From NCBI RefSeq assembly GCF_900290235.1, contig NZ_OLMK01000034.1:1-64000 (forward strand): DNA of 64,000 nucleotides, in the 5' to 3' direction. A program made the translations under genes and the position numbers. Under the pieces are notes generated by a model. The model was given only the letters and a program-made list of their open reading frames with translations, had not been told where the DNA came from and did no database searches. The DNA comes from Streptomyces sp. MA5143a. Its GTDB lineage: Bacteria > Actinomycetota > Actinomycetes > Streptomycetales > Streptomycetaceae. Of this stretch, positions 17,199 to 27,323 are shown in pieces (within the stretch, counting starts at the first letter, position 1; every line of letters begins with the position of its first letter).

Positions 17199-18191
17199 GT
17201 GCCACCGACGATCGCGTGTGTCGTGCCGTGTCACAACGAGGAGGCGGCCGTCGGCAAGGTGGTGCGCGACCTGAGGGCCGCGCTCCCGGAGGCGGACATC
17301 TATGTGTACGACAACGCCTCGACCGACCGGACCGTGGAGGTCGCCCGGGAGGCGGGCGCGATCGTCCGGGAGGAACGGCGCAAGGGGAAGGGCAATGTCA
17401 TCCGGCGCGCCTTCGCCGATGTCGACGCGGACGCCCTGCTCATCATCGACGGCGACGACACCTATGACGCCTCCCGGGCGCGGGACCTGGTGGACCTGCT
17501 CTTCGAGGGGCCGTACGACCAGGTGGTCGGGGCACGCCGGGAGACGGTAAGCGCCGCCTACCGGGCGGGACACGCGTTCGGCAACAAACTGCTCACGGGC
17601 GTCGTCGGGTCCCTGTTCGGCAACGACGTGACGGACATGCTGAGCGGGTACCGGGTCTTCTCACGGCGCTTCGTGAAGTCCTTCCCGGCGCTGGCCCGCC
17701 AGTTCGAGACCGAGACCGAGATGACCATCCATGCGCTCCATCTCCGGCTTCCCACGGCGGAGCTGGAGGTGGACTACCGGGTCAGGCCCGCCGGGAGCGA
17801 GAGCAAACTGCGCACGTTCCGGGACGGCTGGCACATCCTGCGGGTCATCCTCGATCTGGCGCGGCGGGAGCGGCCCTCGCTCGTCCACACCGCGGTCGCG
17901 GGGCTCCTGGCTCTCGTCTCGGTCGTCCTCGGCATCCCCGTCATCGCCGACTACATCCGCACGGGCACGGTCCCTCGCATCCCCACGGCGATCCTCGCCG
18001 CGGCGGTCATGACGATCGCGGCGCTCGTCCTGCTCGTCGGGTACATCCTGGAATCGCTCATGCACATGCGTCAGGAGCAGTCCCGGCTGGTGCATCTCGC
18101 GTACGCGGCGCCGACCCGCGTGCCGCGCTACACCACACACCACGTGGGGACCGGCCGGGTCCGCGTGCGGAACGTCTCCGGCGGCCTGTGA
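17199..18191 (+). CDS. Family 2 glycosyltransferase, DPM1/GtrB-like
   Basis: A 330-residue enzyme with an N-terminal GT-A domain and two C-terminal membrane helices. It opens with ACVVPCHNEEAAVGKVV, carries YVYDNASTDRT, and the metal-binding IIDGDDTYD; FGNKLLTGVVGSLFGNDVTDMLSGYRVFSRRF is the usual acceptor region. Helices at about 225-250 (LVHTAVAGLLALVSVVLGIPV) and 260-285 tether it to the membrane. The likely reaction is sugar transfer from a nucleotide sugar to polyprenyl phosphate. GTG 17199 is preferred since GGGAG sits six bases upstream; an ATG at 17169 would add ten residues. It is divergent from gtrA, and the two products probably work together. Confidence 0.85.
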   Translation: MPPTIACVVPCHNEEAAVGKVVRDLRAALPEADIYVYDNASTDRTVEVAREAGAIVREERRKGKGNVIRRAFADVDADALLIIDGDDTYDASRARDLVDLLFEGPYDQVVGARRETVSAAYRAGHAFGNKLLTGVVGSLFGNDVTDMLSGYRVFSRRFVKSFPALARQFETETEMTIHALHLRLPTAELEVDYRVRPAGSESKLRTFRDGWHILRVILDLARRERPSLVHTAVAGLLALVSVVLGIPVIADYIRTGTVPRIPTAILAAAVMTIAALVLLVGYILESLMHMRQEQSRLVHLAYAAPTRVPRYTTHHVGTGRVRVRNVSGGL

Positions 18192-18288
18192 CCAGCTCGG
18201 GCCACGACCGCCCCGGCCGCCGAGGGGCGCGGGCGGGCAGGTCGGTGAGCGGCTCGGGCGCCCACCGACGGCCTTCGCGGGGGCGGTT

Positions 18289-18537
18289 CTAGGTCAGGTC
18301 GAACTCGCCCTCCCTCGCGCCCGACACGAAGGCACCCCACTCCGCGGGGGTGAAGATCAGTGAAGGGCTCTCGGGGCGGCGGCTGTTGCGCATGGCGATG
18401 AAGCCCTCGACGAAGGCGATCTGGACGTCTCCCCGCCCTCGGCTGCTGGACCGCCAGTCCGCGTTGCTCAGGTCGAGCTCCGCCGGCTTGCGCCAGCCGT
18501 CGAGCGATCGCTGCTGCTCCATGGTGCTCTCGGCCAC
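18289..18537 (-). CDS. DUF397 protein
   Basis: An 82-residue DUF397 protein: WRSSSRGRGDVQIAFVEGFIAMRNSRRPESPSLIFTPAEWGAFVSGAREGEFDL is the complete domain, including the W+SS motif and the C-terminal FTPAEW box. In Streptomyces such proteins usually sit beside an XRE/Scr1-type regulator whose activity they antagonise; here no such regulator is adjacent, so this copy is an orphan. GTG at 18537 is selected because GGGAGGAG lies seven bases upstream; an internal ATG at 18522 is less well placed. Confidence 0.9.
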   Translation of the reverse strand: MAESTMEQQRSLDGWRKPAELDLSNADWRSSSRGRGDVQIAFVEGFIAMRNSRRPESPSLIFTPAEWGAFVSGAREGEFDLT

Positions 18538-18620
18538 GTCCGTGCTCCTCCCGGTTCGTCGTCCGCCCGCCAGACTAGCGATCGGTCCCCGCCGCGGACA
18601 GGCCACGTGAGGAGGGAGGT

Positions 18621-19783
<1,163 letters not shown>

Positions 19784-19787
<4 letters not shown>

Positions 19788-20836
19788 CGGGGATCCCCTT
19801 CGAGTACGGCGACCAGGTTCTGTTGCAGACAGGGCCCGGAGGTGGCGTGGGCGAGGGCGCGGTCCGACTCGCCGCGGTGGATGCGGGCGGCGGCCTCGCC
19901 GATGCGGATCAGCCCGGCGGCCATCACCGGGTTCGCGGCGAGGGCGCCTCCCGACGGGTTGACGCGCACGCCGTCGTCGTCGAGTCGCAGCGCCTCGCGC
20001 AGGACGACCTCCTGGGAGCTGAACGGGGCGTGCAACTCGGCGGTGTCCACGGGGCGTTCGAAGGCCCCGGCGCGTTCGGCGGCGAGGCGGGTGGAGGGCG
20101 AGTCGGTGAGGTCGCGGACGCCGATGCCGTGGGCCTCGATGCGGTGGTCGATGCCCCGGATCCACGCGGGCCGCTCGCACAGGTCCCGGGCCCGCTCCCC
20201 CGCCGCGAGGATCACGGCCGCGGCCCCGTCGCCGATGGGCGGGCAGTCGCCGGTGCGCAGCGGCCGTACGAGGTACTCGCCCTGCGGCACCGAACCCCTG
20301 AGCTGGGCGTGCGGGTTGGTCGCGGCGTCGGCGCGGCTGCGGGCGCCGACCGCCGCGAGGGCCGGCTCGTCGGTGCGGCCGGCGTCGATGAGCGCCTGCG
20401 CCTGGAGGGCGGCGAGGGCGACGGAGTCGGGCCACAGGGGGGCCACGTAGTACGGGTCGAGCTGGCGGGTCAGTACGTCACGCACGGAGCCGGGTGAGGA
20501 CTTGCCGTAGGAGTAGACGAGGGCGGTGTCGGCGTCGCCCGTCTGGAGTTTCACCCATGCCTCGTACAGGGCCCAGGCGCCGTCCATCTCCACGTGCGAC
20601 TCGGAGATCGGGGGCCAGGCGCCGACGCCGTCGAGTGCGAGGGTGAAGGAGAAGGCCCGGCCGGCGAGGTAGTCGCTGGACCCGGAGCAGGTGAAGCCGA
20701 TGTCGGCGGTCTTCAGCCCGGTCCGTGCCAGTACCTCGTGCAGGACCGGCATGAGCATCTCCACCTCGGAGGACTCGTCGCTGGTGCGGCGGTGGTCGGT
20801 CTGGGCGAAGGCGACGACGGCGATCTCCCGGTTCAC
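19784..20836 (-). CDS. Second thiolase-fold protein, no canonical Cys
   Basis: A 350-residue thiolase-like protein (IAVVAFAQTDHRR, ADIGFTCSGSSDYLAGR, NPSGGALAANPVMAAGLIRIGEAA). The active-site region reads SESHVEMDGAWALYEA around residues 78-93, again without the nucleophilic Cys, and it is shorter than a typical 390-residue thiolase. It lies between the DUF35 gene and the other thiolase-like gene with 4-bp overlaps on both sides (GTGA and ATGA), so the three products are probably made in fixed ratio and form a complex. A heteromeric aldolase or acyl-CoA C-C lyase is the best guess; the substrate is unknown. Confidence 0.8.
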
Positions 20837-21774
20837 AGCAGCTCCTTGTACGTGTCGTACGCGGCGTCCGGCTCGCCGGTGGGCCGGTAGTGGTCGGGGT
20901 AGCGGCCTCCTTCCGTCCACACGGGTTCGACGCGCAGCCCCATCCGCACCTGGTCGTAGGGGATGCCGGCGATCCGGCCGTGCAGGGCGAGGTCGGCGCC
21001 GTCGAGGGCGATGTGGGCGTAGACGTAGGGGACTTCGATGTCGAGGTTCTTCGCCTTGATGTTGACGATGCAGAACGTGGTGACGGTGCCGCCGGGGCCG
21101 ACCTCGACCTGTTCGGCCGTGGCCACGCCGCAGGTGGGGCAGGCGCCCCGCGGTGGCACGTACACCTTGCGGCAGGACGGGCAGCGCTCGCCGACCATGC
21201 GGCGCCCGGCGAGGGCGTGCAGGTATCCGGTGGTGGCGCGGCCGGGCGAGTAGGTGTAGTCGAGGCGGGCCGGGGCGACGATCCCGGTCACCGCGTCGGC
21301 GAACTCACCGCTGTGGCCGCCCGGTTCGGCGCGCTCTCCGTCGTACGGCTCGAAGCAGGCGATGTCGGTGATGGCCCCGCTGCGTTCCCCGGCCCACCGG
21401 ACCCGGACGCGCATCCCGGTGTGCACGGCGTCGGGGCCGGGGGCGTCGAGGGCGTGCAGGAGCGCGGTGTCGGCGCCGTCGAGCCGTACGAGGACCCAGG
21501 CGAAGGGGGTGGTCAGAGGCTGTCCACGGCGGGGGGCGTGGTTCCAGGCCCAGGTGGTGACGGTGCCGGTGGGGGCGACCTCGACGAGGTCGCGGATCTC
21601 CTCGGCGGTGACGGGGTCGTACTCGACGGGTGGGACGAGGGTCCGTCCGTCGCCGGTGCGCACGCCGAGGATCACGCGTTCGCGCAGCCCGGTGAGGAAG
21701 GCGCTCTGCACGGGCCCGAGGGATCGGGTGAAGGGGAACTCGACGGTCAGGGGTGCCTTGAGGACTGCGGACAT
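20833..21774 (-). CDS. Tandem OB-fold DUF35 / ChsH2-like protein
   Basis: A 313-residue acyl-CoA-binding-type protein. The C-terminal half is a standard DUF35: a zinc ribbon with Cys198, Cys201, Cys212 and Cys215 (CPSC...CPTC), then an OB-fold (VEVGPGGTVTTFCIVN ... YVYAHIALDGADLALHG). The N-terminal half contains a second OB-like unit without cysteines (VEVAPTGTVTTWAWNH ... FAWVLVRLDGADTALLHAL), apparently an internal duplication. ChsH2-type DUF35 proteins pair with Ltp2 aldolases, consistent with the two genes downstream. The GTGA overlap couples it to the next gene. AAGGAG lies eleven bases before the ATG, making it the operon's first gene after the hairpin that follows the hydratase gene. 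Confidence 0.85.
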   Translation of the reverse strand: MSAVLKAPLTVEFPFTRSLGPVQSAFLTGLRERVILGVRTGDGRTLVPPVEYDPVTAEEIRDLVEVAPTGTVTTWAWNHAPRRGQPLTTPFAWVLVRLDGADTALLHALDAPGPDAVHTGMRVRVRWAGERSGAITDIACFEPYDGERAEPGGHSGEFADAVTGIVAPARLDYTYSPGRATTGYLHALAGRRMVGERCPSCRKVYVPPRGACPTCGVATAEQVEVGPGGTVTTFCIVNIKAKNLDIEVPYVYAHIALDGADLALHGRIAGIPYDQVRMGLRVEPVWTEGGRYPDHYRPTGEPDAAYDTYKELL

Positions 21775-21844
21775 CGGCGGGGTTACTCCTTCGGGAAGGG
21801 GGCGACGCGTCCGGGGCGCGGGAGTGAGCCTCCACGTGGCCGCA

Positions 21845-21878
21845 CCGGGGGCGCCGGGCGGCCGGGAGCCGCCCCCGG
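21845..21878 (-). terminator. Hairpin after enoyl-CoA hydratase gene
   Basis: CCGGGGGCG (21845-21853) pairs with CGCCCCCGG (21870-21878). It follows the hydratase stop on the minus strand and precedes the DUF35 gene, so the DUF35-thiolase unit likely has separate or attenuated transcription. Confidence 0.65.
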
Positions 21879-21886
21879 CGGGGCGC

Positions 21887-22687
21887 TCACGCCCGTTTGT
21901 AGACGGGGGGCCGTTTCTCGGCGAAGGCGCGGGCCCCTTCCTTGGCGTCGTCCGTGTCGAAGACCGGCCATCCCCGTTTCAGCTCGGCGGCCAGTCCGTC
22001 CGTCTCGCTCATCTCGGCCGTCTCGTACACGGACGCCTTGACGGCCTCCACGGCGAGCGGACCGCACGCGTTGATCCGCTCGGCGATCTCCAGGGCCTTC
22101 GCCAGGGCGTCGCCGTCGGGCACGACATGCCCGATCAGTCCGATGTCCGCGGCCTCGCGGGCGGAGTACGGGCGGCCGGTGAGCAGCATCTCCAGCGCGT
22201 GGGTGCGGGGGATCTGCCGCTGGAGGCGGACCGTGGAGCCGCCGATCGGGAAGAGGCCGCGCCGCACCTCGAAGAGGCCGAAGGTGGCCGACTCCCCCGC
22301 GACGCGGATGTCGGTGCCCTGGAGGATCTCGGTGCCGCCCGCGACGCAGTGGCCCTCGACGGCGGCGATCACGGGTTTGCGGGGCCGGTGGTGGCGGAGC
22401 ATCGCCTTCCAGTGGAGGTCGGGGTCGGCCTTGAGCCGCTCCCGGTGCTGCTCGCCGTCCATGCCCCTGCCGGCGAGCGCCTTGAGGTCCATCCCGGCGC
22501 AGAAGGAGCCGCCGGAGCCGGTGAGGACGATCGAGCGGATCTCGTCGTCCGCGTCGGCGGCGAGCCAGCCGTCGTACAGGCCGACGAGCATGGACAGTGA
22601 GAGCGCGTTCTTGGCCTCGGGCCGGTTGAGCGTGAGCACCAGTGTGGCGCCTTCGCGCCGCACGGTGAGGTGTTCCGTGCCACCCAT
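21887..22687 (-). CDS. Enoyl-CoA hydratase/isomerase (crotonase family)
   Basis: A 266-residue crotonase-fold enzyme expected to hydrate or isomerise an enoyl-CoA thioester. Seen are LTLNRPEAKNALS, the oxyanion-hole segment SFCAGMDLKALAGRG, PVIAAVEGHCVAGGTEILQGTDIRVAGESATFGLFEVRRGLFPIGGS, and the terminal EGARAFAEKRPPVYKR. The region normally supplying catalytic Glu reads AVEGHCVAGGTEI and FEVRRGLFPIGG, so one Glu is likely present. GGAGGAAG sits just before the ATG. It is divergent from an acyl-CoA ligase, with the shared palindrome at 22776 in between, which suggests joint control. Confidence 0.9.
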   Translation of the reverse strand: MGGTEHLTVRREGATLVLTLNRPEAKNALSLSMLVGLYDGWLAADADDEIRSIVLTGSGGSFCAGMDLKALAGRGMDGEQHRERLKADPDLHWKAMLRHHRPRKPVIAAVEGHCVAGGTEILQGTDIRVAGESATFGLFEVRRGLFPIGGSTVRLQRQIPRTHALEMLLTGRPYSAREAADIGLIGHVVPDGDALAKALEIAERINACGPLAVEAVKASVYETAEMSETDGLAAELKRGWPVFDTDDAKEGARAFAEKRPPVYKRA

Positions 22688-22775
22688 CGCTTCCTCCCGT
22701 GGGGCAGGGCGAGAACAGGTTCCGTCTGCGGAACGAGAACAGGTTGCAGGAGGCGCGGAGCCAGTACAAGAGTTT

Positions 22776-22792
22776 TCTGACAGTCAGTCAGA
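22776..22792. promoter_or_regulatory. Palindromic operator (copy 1)
   Basis: TCTGAC-N5-GTCAGA is a perfect 6+5+6 inverted repeat inside a T-rich context, in the 212-bp divergent promoter region of the hydratase and ligase genes. A near-identical site with the same spacing lies at 33608-33624 before the nitronate monooxygenase gene. A TetR-family repressor is a likely binder. Confidence 0.6.
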
Positions 22793-22899
22793 TTTCTTCT
22801 GCGCGAGCCCTTCACAGTCACGGCCCCCTTTGCTCTGATGACCGGCAACCGACGGATGGCAGCCACCCGCCAGGCGCGCCCGGGGTCAGGAGGAGCACG

Positions 22900-24519
22900 G
22901 TGGAGTACAACCTTGCCGACCTGTTCGAGTCGGTGGTCGACGTCGTCCCGGACCGGGCGGCGCTCACGTATCTCGACATCCCCGGTACGGGCGCGGACCG
23001 GCGGCTCACCTACGCGGAACTGGACGCGGCGGCGAACCGGATCGGCCACCACCTGCTGGACAGCGGGCTGCGGCCCGGTGAACACGTGGGCCTGCATCTG
23101 TACAACGGCGTCGAGTACCTCCAGACCGCGCTGGGCTGCCTCAAGGCGCGGCTCGTACCGGTCAACGTCAACTACCGTTATGTCGAAGAGGAGTTGGTGT
23201 ACCTCTACCGCGACGCGGATCTGACGGGCCTGGTGTTCGACGCGGAGTTCGGCGGGCGCGTGGCGAAGGCCGTGCCGCGGACGGAGAAGCTGCGGCATCT
23301 GGTGCGGGTGGGGACCTCCGCGCCGGACGCGCCCGATCTGCCCGCGACCGACTTCGCCGACGCCGAGGCCTCCGGGTCGGCCGGTCGGGGCTTCCCGGCC
23401 CGCTCGGGCGACGATCTGTTCATCATCTACACCGGCGGCACGACGGGCATGCCCAAGGGTGTGATGTGGCGTCAGGAGGACCTGTTCTTCTCGGGGCTGG
23501 GCGGCGGGGCGCCGACCGGGGAGCCGGTGAAGGCACCCGAGGAGCTGGCCGAGCGGGTCGCGGCGGGCGGTGACGGGATCACGTTCTTCCCCACCGCGCC
23601 GCTGATGCACGGCACGTCGACGCTCACGGCGTTCATCGGGTTCAACTTCGGCCAACGGGTCGTCATCCACCGCAAGTTCGTGCCCGAGGAGGTACTGCGG
23701 ACGATCGAGCGGGAGCGGGTCACCAGTGTGTCGCTGGTGGGCGACGCGATGCTGCGTCCGCTGATCGACGCGCTGAACGGCCCGATGAAGGGTACGGACT
23801 GTTCGTCGCTGTTCAGTGTGTCGTCGTCCGGCGCGATCATGTCGGAGACGGTGCGCCGGCAGTTCCAGGCCCTGGTGCCGAACGTGATGCTGCTGAACAA
23901 CTTCGGTTCGTCGGAGTCCGGCTTCAACGGCACGGCGACCGACGACTCGGGGGCGGGCGACGGCTTCAGGATCCGCGTCCACGCCCGAACCCGGGTGGTG
24001 GACCCGGCGACGTACGAGCCCGTCCCGGTCGGCGTGCCGGGCCGGGTCGCCCAGCGCGGCCATGTGCCCCTCGGCTACTACAACGACCCGCGGAAAACGG
24101 CCGAGACCTTCTTCGAGAAGGACGGCGAGCGCTGGGTGCTCCTCGGCGACATGGCGACCGTCGACGAGGAGGGGGTGGTCACCGTCCTCGGCCGGGGTTC
24201 GCAGTGCATCAACACCGGTGGCGAGAAGGTGTACCCGGAGGAGGTCGAGCAGGCGCTCAAGGCCCACCCCGACGTGTACGACGCGCTGGTCGCCGGGGTG
24301 CCGGACGCCCGCTGGGGCAACCATGTGGCGGCCGTGGTGCAGCTTCGCGAGGGCGCCTTGCGCCCGACCCTGGAGGACATCCAGACCCACTGCCGCACCC
24401 GCCTCGCCGGGTACAAGATCCCCCGCCAGCTCGTCCTCACCGACACCATCCAACGCTCCCCCAGCGGCAAGGCGGACTACCGGTGGGCCCGGTCGGTGGC
24501 GGTGTCGGCGGACGGGTGA
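22900..24519 (+). CDS. Acyl-CoA synthetase (AMP-binding, FadD-type)
   Basis: A 539-residue ATP-dependent acyl-CoA ligase. The AMP-binding P-loop is IIYTGGTTGMPKGVMW; the A5-type motif reads LLNNFGSSESGFNG, A7 is WVLLGDMATVDEEG, and the C-terminal LGRGSQCINTGGEKVYPEEVEQAL and SPSGKADY supply the hinge and catalytic Lys. The MWRQEDLFF wording resembles actinobacterial ligases that activate steroid side chains or long acids (FadD17/FadD19-like), which matches the Ltp/DUF35 neighbours, but substrate is inferred. The GTG at 22900 follows CAGGAGGAG; earlier frame extension runs through the operator and was rejected. The gene ends at a hairpin shared with the convergent hydrolase. Confidence 0.88.
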   Translation: MEYNLADLFESVVDVVPDRAALTYLDIPGTGADRRLTYAELDAAANRIGHHLLDSGLRPGEHVGLHLYNGVEYLQTALGCLKARLVPVNVNYRYVEEELVYLYRDADLTGLVFDAEFGGRVAKAVPRTEKLRHLVRVGTSAPDAPDLPATDFADAEASGSAGRGFPARSGDDLFIIYTGGTTGMPKGVMWRQEDLFFSGLGGGAPTGEPVKAPEELAERVAAGGDGITFFPTAPLMHGTSTLTAFIGFNFGQRVVIHRKFVPEEVLRTIERERVTSVSLVGDAMLRPLIDALNGPMKGTDCSSLFSVSSSGAIMSETVRRQFQALVPNVMLLNNFGSSESGFNGTATDDSGAGDGFRIRVHARTRVVDPATYEPVPVGVPGRVAQRGHVPLGYYNDPRKTAETFFEKDGERWVLLGDMATVDEEGVVTVLGRGSQCINTGGEKVYPEEVEQALKAHPDVYDALVAGVPDARWGNHVAAVVQLREGALRPTLEDIQTHCRTRLAGYKIPRQLVLTDTIQRSPSGKADYRWARSVAVSADG

Positions 24520-24527
24520 GCGCCTCG

Positions 24528-24546
24528 GGCCCCGCCGGGCGGGGCC
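24528..24546. terminator. Bidirectional hairpin terminator
   Basis: GGCCCCGC and GCGGGGCC pair over a 3-nt loop, midway between the convergent ligase and hydrolase stop codons. Confidence 0.7.
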
Positions 24547-24553
24547 GCCCCGG

Positions 24554-25753
24554 CTACTCCGAGGGGCTGTCGGCCGCCTCCGGCCACGGCCCTTCGACGG
24601 CGGGCCCGCAGTCGTCCGGCAGATGGGCGACGACGAGCGCGGCGGCCTCCTCCGGGGTGGCCGTCTCCCCGAGGATCTCGGCGGACCGGGCGGCGTACAC
24701 CACGTAGCCGGTGAAGCCGGTGGCGATGTGGGGAAGGTCGTTGCTCCAGGGAAACTCGGTGTTGCGGTGGAAGAACAGGGCACCGTGGCTGGGGAACGGG
24801 TACAGCCGGCGGAGTCTCGGCTCGGCGAACGCCGCCTCGATCACCTCGGGACAGCCCCGGCGCGCCTCGGGGTGCCCCTCCCGCAGCATGCGCCAGGTCC
24901 GCTCCACCACCGACTCGTCACCGGCGAGGAACGTCGTGACACGGCGTACGAACCACTCCGGGTCGTCGAGCCAGGGGAAGTGCGCGGCGCCGGGCTGGAT
25001 CGAGTACTCGCCCTCGGGGAAGAGACCGGCCGCCTGCCGTACGAGCCCCGGGGTCGGGCCGGTGTCGAGCGCGCCGCCGAGGTAGAGGACGGGGGCGGCC
25101 AGTTCGGCGAGGGCGGCTCGGGTGGCCTCGGGGTCGTACGCGCCGGCGGAGCCGTAGGCATCGGCGGCGTCGTCGTTGGTCTGCGCCACCTCGGCGGCCA
25201 TGTGGGCCTCGGCGGCGGTGTCCCAGCGGCCGTAGAAGAACGGCATCATCGCGTCGTCGAAGGGGCCGCGTCCGGTCCAGGCGGCCTCGAAGTGCGGGTA
25301 CGCGTCGGCGAACCAGGGCTCGTCCGCGCGCAGGCGGGCCGCCGCGAGCCGGTCCTCGACCGTTACCGGCAGGCCCAGCGCCCAGGGGGTGGCGGTGATC
25401 AGGGCCAGCCGGGAGACCCGGTGCGGGTGGCGGGCCGCGTACAGCGTGGCGAGGTTGCCGCCCGCCGAGTGGGCGAGGACGTCCACGCGTTCCAGGCCCA
25501 GGTGCGCGCGCAGGGCCTCCACATCGTCCACCTGCCGGTCGCACCGGTACGTCGCCGGGTCGGCCGGGACCGCCGAGTCGCCCGTACCGCGCAGGTCCAG
25601 CAGGATCAGACGACGGTGGGCGGCGAGTCCGCCCAGGTCGCCCAGGTAGGCGGAGGCGCGCATGGGGCCGCCGGGGAGGACGATCAGCGGATCGCCCTCG
25701 CCGCGCACGTGGTAGGCGAGTTCGGTTCCGTCGGGTGCGGTGAGGCGTGGCAT
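24554..25753 (-). CDS. Alpha/beta hydrolase fused to a DUF6193-like C-terminal domain
   Basis: A 399-residue protein in two parts. Residues about 1-280 are a proline-iminopeptidase-like alpha/beta hydrolase: IVLPGGPMRASAYLG, LLDLRGTGDSA, nucleophile elbow AHSAGGN, YLGGALDTGPTP (acid) and PGAAHFPWLDDPEWF (His). Residues about 290-395 (RRLYPFPSHGALFFHRNTEFPW ... AEILGETATPEEAAALVVAHLP) resemble the C-terminal unit of DUF6193 proteins found near natural-product genes. I know no standard architecture combining the two. The start ATG lacks a clear ribosome site, and GTG 25786 would add eleven residues. Secretion is not indicated. Confidence 0.75.
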   Translation of the reverse strand: MPRLTAPDGTELAYHVRGEGDPLIVLPGGPMRASAYLGDLGGLAAHRRLILLDLRGTGDSAVPADPATYRCDRQVDDVEALRAHLGLERVDVLAHSAGGNLATLYAARHPHRVSRLALITATPWALGLPVTVEDRLAAARLRADEPWFADAYPHFEAAWTGRGPFDDAMMPFFYGRWDTAAEAHMAAEVAQTNDDAADAYGSAGAYDPEATRAALAELAAPVLYLGGALDTGPTPGLVRQAAGLFPEGEYSIQPGAAHFPWLDDPEWFVRRVTTFLAGDESVVERTWRMLREGHPEARRGCPEVIEAAFAEPRLRRLYPFPSHGALFFHRNTEFPWSNDLPHIATGFTGYVVYAARSAEILGETATPEEAAALVVAHLPDDCGPAVEGPWPEAADSPSE

Positions 25754-25823
25754 GGAGTCGATCTTGCTGGCCGGGGGTGGTGCCACGCAACGGAGTTCGA
25801 GGGGAACGGCGCGGGAGCGGGGC

Positions 25824-27323
25824 TCAGGGTCGCGCGTACCGGTCCCTCAGTTCCCGCTTGAGGATCTTCCCGCTCGCGTTGCGCGGCAGTTCGTCCACGA
25901 AGAGCACCTTCTTCGGCGCCTTGAAGTGCGGGAGCTTCTCCCGTGCGTGGGCGACGAGTTCGGCCTCGGTGACCTCGCCACGCGGGACGACGACCGCGGT
26001 GACGGCCTCGATCCAGTGGTCGTCGGGCAGTCCGACGACGGCGACCTCGGCGACCTGCTCATGGGTGTAGAGGGCGTCCTCGACCTGGCGGGAGGCGATG
26101 AGGACGCCGCCGGAGTTGATGACGTCCTTGACGCGGTCGACGATGGTGAAGAAGCCGTCGGCGTCGCGGACCGCGAGGTCGCCGGAGTGGAACCAGCCGT
26201 CGCGGAACGCGGCGGCGGTCTCCTCGGGCTTGTCCCAGTAGCCCTCGCACAGCTGCGGGGACTGGTAGACGATCTCACCGGGGGTGCCGTCGGGCACGTC
26301 CGATCCCTTGTCGTCGACGACCCTGGCCTCGACGAACATGACGGGGCGCCCGCAGGAATCCATGCGGCCCTTGTGCTCGTAGGGGCCGAGGACCATGGCG
26401 AGGGGGCCGATCTCGCTCTGGCCGAAGCAGTTGTGGAAGGCGAGCTTCGGCAGGCGCTCCTTGAGGCGCTCCAGGACGGGCACCGGCATGATCGACGCCC
26501 CGTAGTACGCCTTGCGCAGGCCGCTGAGGTCGCGGCTGTCGAAGTCGGGACGGTTCGACAGCGCGATCCACACGGTGGGCGGGGCGAAGAGGCTGTCGGC
26601 GGCGCCCGACTCGACGAGGTCGAGGATCCGGTCGCCGTCGGGCGCGTCGAGGATGGTGTTGGTGGCGCCGACGGCGAGGTACGGCACCAGGAAGACGTGC
26701 ATCTGCGCGGAGTGGTACAGCGGCAGCGAGTGCACCGGCCGGTCACCGGCGGACAGGTCGAGGGCGGTGATGGCGCTCAGGTACTCGTGGACCAGCGCGC
26801 GGTGCGTCATCATCGCGCCCTTGGGCAGGGCGGTGGTGCCGGAGGTGTAGAGCAGTTGGACCAGGTCCTCGGCCTTCGGCTCCTCGCCGTCGTACGGCTC
26901 GGTGGCGGCGAGCCGGGCGAGCAGTGAGTCGTCCGCGTCGCGCAGCGGGAGGGTGCGGGTCGCCTCGGGGAGGTTCCCGGCGAGGTCCGGGTCGGTGAGG
27001 ACGAGGGTGCTGCCCGACTGGTCGAGGAGGTACGCCAGGTCGTCGCCGGTGAGGTGCTGGTTGACCGGGACGTGGACGAGGCCGGCGCGGGCTGCGGCCA
27101 GGAACGCGATCAGATAGGCGTCCGAGTTGTGGCCGTAGGCGGCGACCCGGTCGCCCGGCCCCAGTCCGGTGTCGCGCAGGGCGCGGGCGGCGCGGGAGAC
27201 GGCGTCGTCCAGCTCGGCGTACGTCCAGGAACGGTCGCCGTAGCGGATCGCGACGCGCGCCGGGGTCCGCCGGGCACTGCGCCGCAGCACCCCGTCGACC
27301 GTCACATTGCGTCCAGCCGTCAT
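25824..27323 (-). CDS. Acyl-CoA synthetase (AMP-binding)
   Basis: A 499-residue ligase of the ANL superfamily: YTSGTTALPKGAMMTH is the P-loop, FGQSEIGPLAMV the A5 motif, WFHSGDLAVRDADGFFTIVDRVKDVINSGG covers A7-A8 and NASGKILKREL carries the catalytic lysine. It likely activates a medium- or long-chain carboxylic acid to its CoA thioester for the catabolic genes around it. The ATG at 27323 has GGGCGG five to ten bases upstream; an in-frame start further upstream would put part of the promoter into the protein. It is divergent from the secreted acylase gene, and acids released by that enzyme are possible substrates (inference). Confidence 0.9.
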   Translation of the reverse strand: MTAGRNVTVDGVLRRSARRTPARVAIRYGDRSWTYAELDDAVSRAARALRDTGLGPGDRVAAYGHNSDAYLIAFLAAARAGLVHVPVNQHLTGDDLAYLLDQSGSTLVLTDPDLAGNLPEATRTLPLRDADDSLLARLAATEPYDGEEPKAEDLVQLLYTSGTTALPKGAMMTHRALVHEYLSAITALDLSAGDRPVHSLPLYHSAQMHVFLVPYLAVGATNTILDAPDGDRILDLVESGAADSLFAPPTVWIALSNRPDFDSRDLSGLRKAYYGASIMPVPVLERLKERLPKLAFHNCFGQSEIGPLAMVLGPYEHKGRMDSCGRPVMFVEARVVDDKGSDVPDGTPGEIVYQSPQLCEGYWDKPEETAAAFRDGWFHSGDLAVRDADGFFTIVDRVKDVINSGGVLIASRQVEDALYTHEQVAEVAVVGLPDDHWIEAVTAVVVPRGEVTEAELVAHAREKLPHFKAPKKVLFVDELPRNASGKILKRELRDRYARP

